A DNA stretch of 64,000 nt from Burkholderia sp. SRS-W-2-2016. GTDB lineage: Bacteria; Pseudomonadota; Gammaproteobacteria; Burkholderiales; Burkholderiaceae. Positions within the stretch are counted from its first letter, which is position 1. Each line of letters begins with the position of its first letter. The stretch covers positions 186,001 to 250,000 of the forward strand of contig NZ_MSDV01000026.1 of assembly GCF_001931485.1 (NCBI RefSeq). Reading direction: 5' to 3'. The notes under the pieces were generated by a model. It was not told the DNA's origin. It saw only the letters and a program-made list of their open reading frames with translations, and made no database searches. Positions 9,118 through 16,345 of the stretch are shown here, one piece after another. A program made the translations under genes and the position numbers.

Positions 9118-10005
9118 CTATTTGATTTGTTCGTGCGCGTGAGCGATGTGGGTCGGACTTTGCGTGGCTTTAGCTTGCGGGGGATCGTACGAATCGTTCT
9201 TGCCGTAGGCACAATCGCCGACTGTACGCGCTGAATATTGGATTCTGTACTTTCCGATTGACCCGGTCTTCGGTGCTACTGTATTCGATAGTTCAGGCAA
9301 GGTCAGACAATGAAAATTGCTTGTATAAAACGTGATGCGTTCGCCAGCAGATCCAATAACGGCGAACTCGCCTTCGGAAACTCCGCCGGGGATAATTTCA
9401 TAACCACGAACGGAAAATATCCTTTTTCCATTTGCACTATATACGATCGTCGTTTCCTGAGACGGATCAGGATTTTCATGATCAGCACATAAGGCGATAT
9501 GGTAGCTACCGTACTCAATGCCCAGTGGAGTAGCGCATTTTTTCGATATAGCATCCTGCAGCCAAGGGAATCCCGTTCGATATTTAATGAGATGCTGCTC
9601 GCCAACAGCTGCTTCCGGATCAAATTGGCGCAGAGGCGTTAAGGAGCACGATACTCCAACCGATCGGTTTCCTTCGTTCGAATCAAAGCCGGATTTGTAG
9701 ACACAATTTGTATACGGGCTGCCATCCATCTGAATAATGGGAACGACAATGTCATACTTGTTGCGCGATCCGTCCGTAGCTATTCTAATGAGTGGAGTTC
9801 CGGCGGTGGAATTCTCGACAATTGATGACATCGCCCCGTTACTGATGAGTACATTGGGAAAACGACCAAGACTCGTCTCCCCACTATATAGAGACAACAC
9901 ACCATCCTTTGTTGAGAATGATAACGTAAATGTTGGCGCAGAAAAGGCGGAAAAACATGTCCATGCCGACGCAAAGATGACAAAATTCGCGAGTCGCTTT
10001 AACAT
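9118..10005 (-). CDS. Predicted exported protein, immunity candidate
   Basis: The frame extends upstream to 10113, but the start at 10005 gives a clean Sec signal peptide (MLKRLANFVIFASAWTCF, cleavage after SAFSA) and begins two bases after the preceding stop. The mature part of about 270 residues is beta-rich by eye, with at least six cysteines (TNCVYKS, VSCSL, KKCATPL, ALCADHE, FHCLT, GDCAYG), fitting a disulphide-bonded periplasmic protein. I do not recognise a family. It is the last of a run of small exported proteins between the effector gene and tssM, and its base composition is clearly AT-richer than that of tssM or vgrG. A role in protection against a peptidoglycan-attacking effector is inference from position. 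Confidence 0.7.
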   Translation of the reverse strand: MLKRLANFVIFASAWTCFSAFSAPTFTLSFSTKDGVLSLYSGETSLGRFPNVLISNGAMSSIVENSTAGTPLIRIATDGSRNKYDIVVPIIQMDGSPYTNCVYKSGFDSNEGNRSVGVSCSLTPLRQFDPEAAVGEQHLIKYRTGFPWLQDAISKKCATPLGIEYGSYHIALCADHENPDPSQETTIVYSANGKRIFSVRGYEIIPGGVSEGEFAVIGSAGERITFYTSNFHCLTLPELSNTVAPKTGSIGKYRIQYSARTVGDCAYGKNDSYDPPQAKATQSPTHIAHAHEQIK

Positions 10006-10007
10006 TT

Positions 10008-10253
10008 TTATAACTCCGGAATCGCTTTGAATCGAACCGCGAAGCCAGCAATTTCCTGAGCGCAGGCAGGTTCGTCTGTGGCAGCAGGGAGGGCAGCTAC
10101 ATCGATGACGCACAAATCGCCGTGAACATTGGCGGTCATAGCCCTCCGACCGCTGAGCTCGACCGATGACGAAACCGAAACTTCGGCTATTACCGACTCG
10201 CAGGCGATGAAAAAAATTCCGGCAACGATAAGTGATTTAATGAATCGCGACAT
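10008..10253 (-). CDS. Small predicted exported protein with a piece copied from the upstream-of-tssM gene
   Basis: The ATG at 10253 gives 81 residues: a signal-like N-terminus (MSRFIKSLIVAGIFFIACES, likely cut after VIA) and a short mature part. A GTG three codons earlier is also possible. The second half contains GDLCVIDVAALPAATDE followed by EIAGFAV, which closely matches the membrane protein at 7946-9103 (DLCVIDVAAFPAATDE, then IASFAG) at protein and DNA level. It may be a chimera produced by local duplication, or a truncated remnant. It is packed between two other exported-protein genes, 21 bp and 2 bp away. It may not be functional. Confidence 0.55.
   Translation of the reverse strand: MSRFIKSLIVAGIFFIACESVIAEVSVSSSVELSGRRAMTANVHGDLCVIDVAALPAATDEPACAQEIAGFAVRFKAIPEL
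10072..10120 (-). repeat. 49-bp segment repeated at 8751-8799
   Basis: Second copy of the near-identical direct repeat, 1.3 kb from the first. It lies inside the small exported-protein gene, in the same frame as in the membrane-protein gene. Confidence 0.85.
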
Positions 10254-10274
10254 GATCGGCACAGCAAATTCGCT

Positions 10275-10901
10275 CTATTTCGACAGCGGTGAGCTGGCGG
10301 CACTCGCCGGCAGCGCAAGTTCCGCATCACTACAGTAGTGCGTCAGGGCCGGATTGGCGTTGGGCGGACCGTACTCTGAATGCTTCGGATCAAAGGAAAT
10401 CGTGTAACTGCGCGCCTGCGTATCGCCGATTTTTTCGCTATAGCAATCGCGAGTGACATGAAGGTTGAGCCAGCCCGTCGACGCATCGATAGCACCGGCC
10501 TTGAGGCTGGTAAAGAAGTCATCCGCCACTTGGACATATTTCCCGTCGCGGCACTGTGCGAACAGCATGAAGTGAACCACATCGTTGAGCCCATATGCGC
10601 CAGTAAAGTCTTTGATGACATAGTCGCGACGTTTGTCGGTATTAAGATGTAGACGGCTATCCACAAATGTCTTGCCGTAAGCTTGTGTATAGAGACAATC
10701 TCCAACACCATCGGCGCGGCATACACTCACCCGATTATCTTCGTGTTCCTCGATCGCAAACTTTTCGACGCCGTCATCGGCGCACGCAGCACTCATACCG
10801 CGAGCGGCATGGCTTGATTGGACCGAGAGACTGCACGCAGCGATGGCCATCGCCAGAAGAAGATTTCGAAGTGCGGCAGTCACCAAAGCTTTCCTAACCA
10901 T
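10275..10901 (-). CDS. Predicted exported cysteine-containing protein, immunity candidate
   Basis: The 208-residue protein has a Sec signal peptide (core LLLAMAIAACSLSVQ, likely cleavage after SHA). The mature part includes several cysteines (SAACADDG, SVCRADGVGDCLYTQ, AQCRDG, RDCYSEK, HYCSDAE), consistent with a periplasmic, disulphide-bonded fold. I recognise no named domain. It sits in the AT-richer run of exported genes downstream of the effector. Codon use is less GC-biased than in vgrG or tss genes, which suggests separate acquisition. Function as an immunity or accessory protein is inference. Confidence 0.65.
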   Translation of the reverse strand: MVRKALVTAALRNLLLAMAIAACSLSVQSSHAARGMSAACADDGVEKFAIEEHEDNRVSVCRADGVGDCLYTQAYGKTFVDSRLHLNTDKRRDYVIKDFTGAYGLNDVVHFMLFAQCRDGKYVQVADDFFTSLKAGAIDASTGWLNLHVTRDCYSEKIGDTQARSYTISFDPKHSEYGPPNANPALTHYCSDAELALPASAASSPLSK

Positions 10902-10938
10902 CGTTTCGTCCGTTCAGTCATCACGCTTTATAATTCAA

Positions 10939-11821
10939 TCAATTATTCGTCCAACTACCAATCAAATTTAACCTTGATTGCATTTCCGATTTTATACAAC
11001 TCGTATCGGAGTTGCATTTGTTGCGTTTTGCAATCCATTTTCGTTGACTACTTTGAAGAGCCCGAAGATCGTCCCCGCTGTCTCGAAACTGTTTCGCCAG
11101 TATCGAGTAAGTATTGAATACTGGTGTCAAATGCCCGTAACTCGTAAGAGTCGCATATTGTGCGCTCAGCTCCTTCGGCCACCTTGCTGCAGTCAAACGA
11201 TGCTTTTACGTCGGAGAGGTTGTTGATCTTTTTTAAGATCAGTACCGACTCATCTCTCCAACGAAGATAGACTCTATCGTTCGTTTTGACGATCCACGCG
11301 CCCTGAATGGAGTTCGTGGCATCCCCTCCGAGATCTCCCTGCCATCGCCCTTCTTCACACTTAAGCAAAACGACAGCGTATTGCTGTGTCTTGCTTACAT
11401 CTAACTGATAATCTAGAACCGGATCGGAGTCGACCTGATCTAGCGAGTTGTATCCACCCATGCTTCTCTGACGAAGATGAGGAAATATTAGATAAACGTA
11501 ATTTTCTTTAGGTCGAGTACATTGGTCTGGAAAGTCATATTCGCCGTTGGACACTAATGTAGTGTCGAATGTGAATATTCTTCCTACCAACCGAGGGTCA
11601 TCCCACTGAAATTCGGTTCTACGCCCTGAAGCCGTATTCAAATTCATCGACTCAACCTGCCACTTTCCCGAAAGATATCGCGGAAGCGCAGAGGAGTTAG
11701 TTCTGGCCGCATCCTCAGGCGCAACGGCTGATGAATGTAGAGGAGCCGCAGCCATTGACGAGCCACACGCGGTGAACAATGTCACCGACGTGAGGATTGA
11801 ATCGATGATTTCAGGCCTCAT
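10939..11821 (-). pseudogene. Exported protein with LprI/DUF1311-like C-terminal domain, split by a 4-bp duplication
   Basis: The first frame runs 11821-11048 (257 residues) and enters a lysozyme-inhibitor LprI-like domain: SFDCSKVAEGAERTICDSYE, then LRAFDTSIQY. It then loses the pattern and stops at RGRSSGSSK. The rest of the domain is in the next frame, 11120-10939: ILAKQFRDSGDDLRALQSSQ, KWIAKRNKC and TSCIKSEMQSRL. At the junction the plus strand reads AGTAAGTA (11106-11113). Removing one AGTA restores a continuous domain reading SIQYSILAKQF. LprI-type domains bind and inhibit lysozymes, so an intact version would suit protection from a cell-wall hydrolase. The ATG overlaps the upstream gene's stop as TAATG. 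Either a recent pseudogene or a sequencing error. Confidence 0.75.
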
Positions 11822-12780
11822 TAGTAAACACGAGATGCGATAAAAAACTTATAGATCTTCCCTGAATCAATGGAGCGCCATTTTCCTGCGAAAGCATCGC
11901 TTGAGCCATACCCTTCAAATATGGCAGATTCTTGTTTGACGCCGTGGCCTCCAGGGACTGACTCTCGTAAATTTAGCTTTCCATCAGCGAAGCTTCCGGC
12001 CAGTTTTATTTTTTCATTCTTGCCGATGTAAATATAATTTCCGGTCAAATTGAGAGGACCGCCAGATTGCTGCAATTCGACATCAATCCAGAGCCGTTGG
12101 CCGATCCATCCGCCATATCGTCCAAATGTTTCTTTTCCAGATTTACAATTACGCAGGCAAAGTAGTGCCCCTGCGTCAGGTTCATCTACTCCGGGGAAAA
12201 AATACGTTGTGCTCTGATTCGAGGCAAGGCTGTAAACGGGGATATGGACCACCAACCCCTGCGCTTTGGCAGCACTGATGACGCTATCTTTCTCCACGGT
12301 CAACGAATCAGGCTGTCGAACTGCGCCGCAGAGAGCCGCTTTCGCCGCATCAAACGGAGAAGCGTGCTTCTCAGGCTGGACGTCACCTCTGCACTCGTAG
12401 CCACTCCAGTACACTTTTGGCGACGTCATGGCAAAGCCCCTCGAAAGGGAGACCACCCGTTCGACACGCGCTGATCCATTTACGTAAGTAAGGAGGAGTA
12501 GATCCCAGCTTCGTGAGGAGGAGGTGTTGCTACGTTCAACAATGTAGTATTTTCCCGATTTCAGCAGAGAATAGCTATCAAAAACGGTTTGCTGAAGGGG
12601 TAAATCGAAGATCTTTTCATGAGATACGGAATTCCGTAGAAAACCATCTTCATCAATAGCGATAGCGCAACCAGATTGCGTATCACAGGTCGTTATACCT
12701 GGAAGCTGATAAGACGCGGCAACGCATACCTTTACCATCAGTAAAGGTAATAGAAAAATCGAAAAGAGGATTTTTCGCAT
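11821..12780 (-). CDS. Predicted exported protein of unknown family, immunity candidate
   Basis: I prefer the ATG at 12780, which has AAGGT about 9 bases upstream and gives a good signal peptide (core KILFSIFLLPLLMVKV, cleavage near VAA). The frame also opens at 12810. The mature part of about 300 residues has cysteine pairs (TTCDTQSGCAIAID, LLCLRNC) and a C-terminal half that reads like a lipocalin or avidin-type beta barrel (GGPLNLTGNYIYIGKNE, KIKLAGSFADGKLNL). No family is recognised with certainty. The stop codon overlaps the start of the LprI-like gene, so the two are coupled. It lies in the AT-richer island; periplasmic immunity is inference. Confidence 0.65.
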   Translation of the reverse strand: MRKILFSIFLLPLLMVKVCVAASYQLPGITTCDTQSGCAIAIDEDGFLRNSVSHEKIFDLPLQQTVFDSYSLLKSGKYYIVERSNTSSSRSWDLLLLTYVNGSARVERVVSLSRGFAMTSPKVYWSGYECRGDVQPEKHASPFDAAKAALCGAVRQPDSLTVEKDSVISAAKAQGLVVHIPVYSLASNQSTTYFFPGVDEPDAGALLCLRNCKSGKETFGRYGGWIGQRLWIDVELQQSGGPLNLTGNYIYIGKNEKIKLAGSFADGKLNLRESVPGGHGVKQESAIFEGYGSSDAFAGKWRSIDSGKIYKFFIASRVY

Positions 12781-12916
12781 GGATGCGACCTTATCAACTG
12801 TGTGTTTCATAACTGAATAGTGGTCACGATCAGTCCGCCTCAGCCCACTGAAAGATTTTTCATTGTTGCGGCATCGTCGCGCACAGGATCGAAATTATCA
12901 CTCGTTCTATTAACTT

Positions 12917-13555
12917 TTATCTACCCTGCGCCGATTCGTATTCCTTCACGATGGATTCGACGGCTTTCCTGTCGGCACTGCCTAGCTTCAGCTTGGCATG
13001 GTTTATTTCAACGAATGGCCGTAACTCTTGATTAGCCTCATCGAACCTCCCATTTTTTTTCATCTCCGCAGCATTTTGGTCTTCCAGAAGCATGAACTTG
13101 GTGAAAACGCTCGCGTATTTCGCATCTCGCTCGGAGATTTTTTTATAGACCCCGAAAAAATCTACACCATCAGCGCAAATTCCCGCAGTTTCCACGTTGC
13201 CAATTCGAATGCTAGCCGGATAGACATACAGACCCGCACGCTTCCCTGAAACCGAATTGGCGTCTGCATCGATAATCTCGTTGTGAACAGGATTCAACGG
13301 CCCTTCGTAGAAATTCGGCTTCTTCTTTAGCTGAAGCGTGGCTTTGGCGAAACAATCGGCAGCCGTCGCCGGACCTTGCGGTATGGCGCCCCCGGCTACC
13401 AGCAGTGTTTTGTGCTCGCCAGAATCGATCAACAGAGCATCAGCATGTGCGCCAGCGTACACGTTGATCGTGGATCCGCACATTGCATTTTTGGCATGAA
13501 CCAACACAACAATGAGAAGAGCTGCTTTAATAATCGTTTTCATTTCGAAGTTCAT
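12917..13555 (-). CDS. Predicted exported protein next to the effector; best cognate immunity candidate
   Basis: The 212-residue protein has a Sec signal peptide (TIIKAALLIVVLVHA, cleavage around NAMCG). The start at 13555 lies inside the effector's 3' end (29-bp overlap) with AAGG 6-7 bases upstream; ATG 13543 is the alternative. This translational linkage is typical of effector-immunity pairs. The mature domain shows the pattern NVYAGAHADALLIDSGEHKT, two cysteines (ADCFAKATL, GICADGV) and a charged helical C-terminus. I do not recognise the family. Because the effector should act on the peptidoglycan of the periplasm, a signal peptide on the first downstream gene fits an immunity role; this is inference. 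Confidence 0.7.
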   Translation of the reverse strand: MNFEMKTIIKAALLIVVLVHAKNAMCGSTINVYAGAHADALLIDSGEHKTLLVAGGAIPQGPATAADCFAKATLQLKKKPNFYEGPLNPVHNEIIDADANSVSGKRAGLYVYPASIRIGNVETAGICADGVDFFGVYKKISERDAKYASVFTKFMLLEDQNAAEMKKNGRFDEANQELRPFVEINHAKLKLGSADRKAVESIVKEYESAQGR

Positions 13556-16328
13556 CCTGAGCCTTTGGTTTTTCCGATCTGAATCGTTGAAGGATCCCAG
13601 CTTGCACGGCAGCTGATGAGCTTCTAAACCTAATCACTTGGCCTTGCGCGTTAGTCTTCCCGCGTTCCGCGTAGATAGCATCTATCAAGGCTTGATCATA
13701 ATCGCGAGTTTCCGAATTTGGCATATTCAGATTTCCTATCGCTGTAGCTATAACGTCGGTGGTCGGGCCGTGGTGAACTGCAGTCGACCATACGACATCG
13801 TTAATCGTGTGTGAATGATAACGAAGATCTACGCCCGTCCTAGACATCACGGTACGAATCTGTACGTCGAAATGAGTTTTTTTCATGTATTCGTGTTCGA
13901 CTAAAACAAATTTATTCGTATTATTTTGTACAACTTCTCTCCATTTTTGGGTAAAGGCTGGAGTACCGGGTGTCAATCCAGAAAAGTCTGAGGTCCAAGG
14001 GAAATCTGGCGAAGTCACAAAGATCTGGACCGTTCCTCCAATGACGAACGTTCCATCGGTTCTCCGTGTTTTACTGGTCATTTGGTAGCTGCCGTACGAA
14101 ACGCCACCGGGATCTCCTTGCCCGCCGGATACTGTACTCGGACCGCGCCCACTGGTTTCATATTGGGTTGACAATTTACCGAGATCGTAGTCCCGTCTCT
14201 TCCGGTTAAGGATGAAATTTACTGCCACAGCTATGGGGTGAAGGTGATTTACCACGGGACCGGACGGAAATCCGTCCACTTTCCCTTGTACCGAATCCCA
14301 CCACTGCAGCTTCTTAATGCGCTCCAACTCGCATTTCCAGTTCTCGGCCGCATTACGCATCAGCGGCGTGAGTGCCTCCCACCGGCTCGTGCCACCGCCC
14401 CATTCGCTCTCGTATTTCAGAATGACGTGGCCCAGATCATTTGCCAGCCATCGACGTGTCAATGCCTGCTGCAACTTGGCCGCAGTCACAGCCACGCTGC
14501 CATCCTTGCCCTTGTCGTCCTTTACTCCGCCCGATGCAGGCAAACGACTAACCGTCTGCTCGAGCTTTAGCAATAGCGCGCTACTGCCAACCGCCGCAGT
14601 GGAAGGTGCGAACGCTTTTTGTTCATTGGGGCTCGCTGAACCAGTAACGGACAGATTTCGCTTGAACGCATCAGTGAGGCTAATCCCAGTTGCGTCGACA
14701 ATTTCAAAGCCTGGCCATGCCCACGGACTTTCCCACCGCGTGCCGGGGTGACTTCCGCTTCCGTCAGTCTGCTTTCCGCCGCAAACCCAACCCGTGGCCG
14801 CTTGCCCTGCACCGGTACCGACTTCAAGGCGCCACCACGTCACTCCCTTGTCGTCGACCGCGACGTTTCCGTCACCGAGCGAATTCAGCTCGGCACGTGG
14901 ATACGTGACCAGATCAGCATTGACGGGTGAACCGGCCTGGCTCAATTGCAGCGGGAATGCCTTCCACGCAGAAAGACCGGTCGGAGAACCGAGACGGCTC
15001 AATCCTGACCGTGCGATCCAGACTGGCCCCTGGTATTGTTGCTCACGACCAGACGGACCATTGATCCATGGTTGGACCTGTATCCACGTTCCCGTTTTCG
15101 GACTGGTAGAAGTCAGCGTGAGCTTGGTAAGTCGTACTCCATCGCCAAGCTTGATGTCAGCATCGACTGGCTTTGTGACAAGCTTCGCACCTGCCTGAAT
15201 GACGAAAATGGTTTTGTCACTCTGTGGCAACTGCGCAACCCGAGCTCGACTTTTCTCGATGAATGCCTTCAACGAATCGTCGGCGAAAACTTCGAGATGC
15301 AGCAACTGCCGCAGCGGGGCAGGTGGCAGAGGCGTCGACGTCTCGTAGTCGATGTATTCTCCGAGTTGCCCCAGTAGCGTTCCGGCCTGCACATGAATGG
15401 GACGCTCTTTTGGCGGGATAACTACCGTACCGACGTTGGTTGGTTCTTTAAGTGCGCGATGATCGTGCGTGTTTATCCAGCCCCAATCGCCTTCGGGCGT
15501 CAGGGTTGGTGCGGTGTCTTCTACGCCATCCGGTACTAGCCAGGGTGCCTGCGGCCCATCTTCCCAGCCGAAGTAGCCGCCGCTGCTCGGCGAAACCATT
15601 GTCCCACTCGTTACGGCCTTGATATGCCCCCACGGCCCACGAGTTTCGCCGATCGTGACTTCACTACCTTCAGGCAAAAAGCCAACGGGCTTGCCGGGCG
15701 TGTATGTATTTCTCCTTGTGCCTGCTGCCGGAGCCGTGTACACGACTGCCCCGGATGCGCCGCCGTCGCCAACCTGTTTGTCCTTGGCCTTTATACGAAA
15801 GGCGTCCACACCAAGCCACCAGCCTGGTCGGTCGAGGGAGTCGTCCGCCAGGTAGGTGCACCAGTCGGCTATGTGCATATAGAGGCTGAAGAATGTCAGC
15901 GTCTCGTCTGCCGGTTGCGCGGCCGTACTCCCCTGCGCGCGAGGCATTGTCAATTTGTGACGGACCAGCACAAAGCCCGTCGAGTAGAGAGCCCAGTCGC
16001 GAGTCTGCGTGAAGTGCAACTGAGAGTAGGCATCGTCAAGCTTGTAAGCAACGATATCTCCGTCAGCGATGACGCGTACACCTTTGGACTGATCTACACG
16101 AGACGCGGATCCCGCACCGAAATGAATACCGCCGTGCGGAAATCCGTTGACGCCCAGCGGAAAAAATCCGTCGCTCATGGCACCCAAGGCGCCATAGAAA
16201 ATCTGCGGATCGGTGATCTCCTTGCCGTCCTTCGACGGGAAGGGGTATCGCCAGGTCAATGGCGATGCCGCCGGGACATTTGGCGGAGTGCTCTGCGGCG
16301 CCGTCGGTGGGTTTTGTGGTGAGGCCAT
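13527..16328 (-). CDS. T6SS effector, predicted two-domain peptidoglycan hydrolase
   Basis: The 933-residue protein is encoded 17 bp after vgrG. Its N-terminal domain has M23-like metallopeptidase elements: PHGGIHFGAG with His65 and His69, SLYMHIADW near 150, and LLHLEVF near 345. The first motif has His where classical M23 enzymes have Asp (HxxxD). An SH3-like stretch (GFLPEGSEVTIG) lies near residue 205. The middle holds the block LKYESEWGGG near residue 636, often seen in T6SS cell-wall effectors. The C-terminal part (about 735-900) has GDPGGVSYGSYQ, the signature of the lysozyme/chitosanase-like domains found in phage tail proteins and VgrG3. So it probably attacks both the peptide and glycan parts of peptidoglycan. 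There is no signal peptide, as expected for T6SS delivery. GC content falls towards the 3' end. Confidence 0.8.
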   Translation of the reverse strand: MASPQNPPTAPQSTPPNVPAASPLTWRYPFPSKDGKEITDPQIFYGALGAMSDGFFPLGVNGFPHGGIHFGAGSASRVDQSKGVRVIADGDIVAYKLDDAYSQLHFTQTRDWALYSTGFVLVRHKLTMPRAQGSTAAQPADETLTFFSLYMHIADWCTYLADDSLDRPGWWLGVDAFRIKAKDKQVGDGGASGAVVYTAPAAGTRRNTYTPGKPVGFLPEGSEVTIGETRGPWGHIKAVTSGTMVSPSSGGYFGWEDGPQAPWLVPDGVEDTAPTLTPEGDWGWINTHDHRALKEPTNVGTVVIPPKERPIHVQAGTLLGQLGEYIDYETSTPLPPAPLRQLLHLEVFADDSLKAFIEKSRARVAQLPQSDKTIFVIQAGAKLVTKPVDADIKLGDGVRLTKLTLTSTSPKTGTWIQVQPWINGPSGREQQYQGPVWIARSGLSRLGSPTGLSAWKAFPLQLSQAGSPVNADLVTYPRAELNSLGDGNVAVDDKGVTWWRLEVGTGAGQAATGWVCGGKQTDGSGSHPGTRWESPWAWPGFEIVDATGISLTDAFKRNLSVTGSASPNEQKAFAPSTAAVGSSALLLKLEQTVSRLPASGGVKDDKGKDGSVAVTAAKLQQALTRRWLANDLGHVILKYESEWGGGTSRWEALTPLMRNAAENWKCELERIKKLQWWDSVQGKVDGFPSGPVVNHLHPIAVAVNFILNRKRRDYDLGKLSTQYETSGRGPSTVSGGQGDPGGVSYGSYQMTSKTRRTDGTFVIGGTVQIFVTSPDFPWTSDFSGLTPGTPAFTQKWREVVQNNTNKFVLVEHEYMKKTHFDVQIRTVMSRTGVDLRYHSHTINDVVWSTAVHHGPTTDVIATAIGNLNMPNSETRDYDQALIDAIYAERGKTNAQGQVIRFRSSSAAVQAGILQRFRSEKPKAQDELRNENDY

Positions 16329-16345
16329 TTTCGGATCGAATGAGG

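Noticed and set aside
10939..11196. A separate 85-residue gene.
   Set aside because: Its residues are the missing C-terminal half of the LprI-like domain of the neighbouring frame, so it is part of the frameshifted gene.
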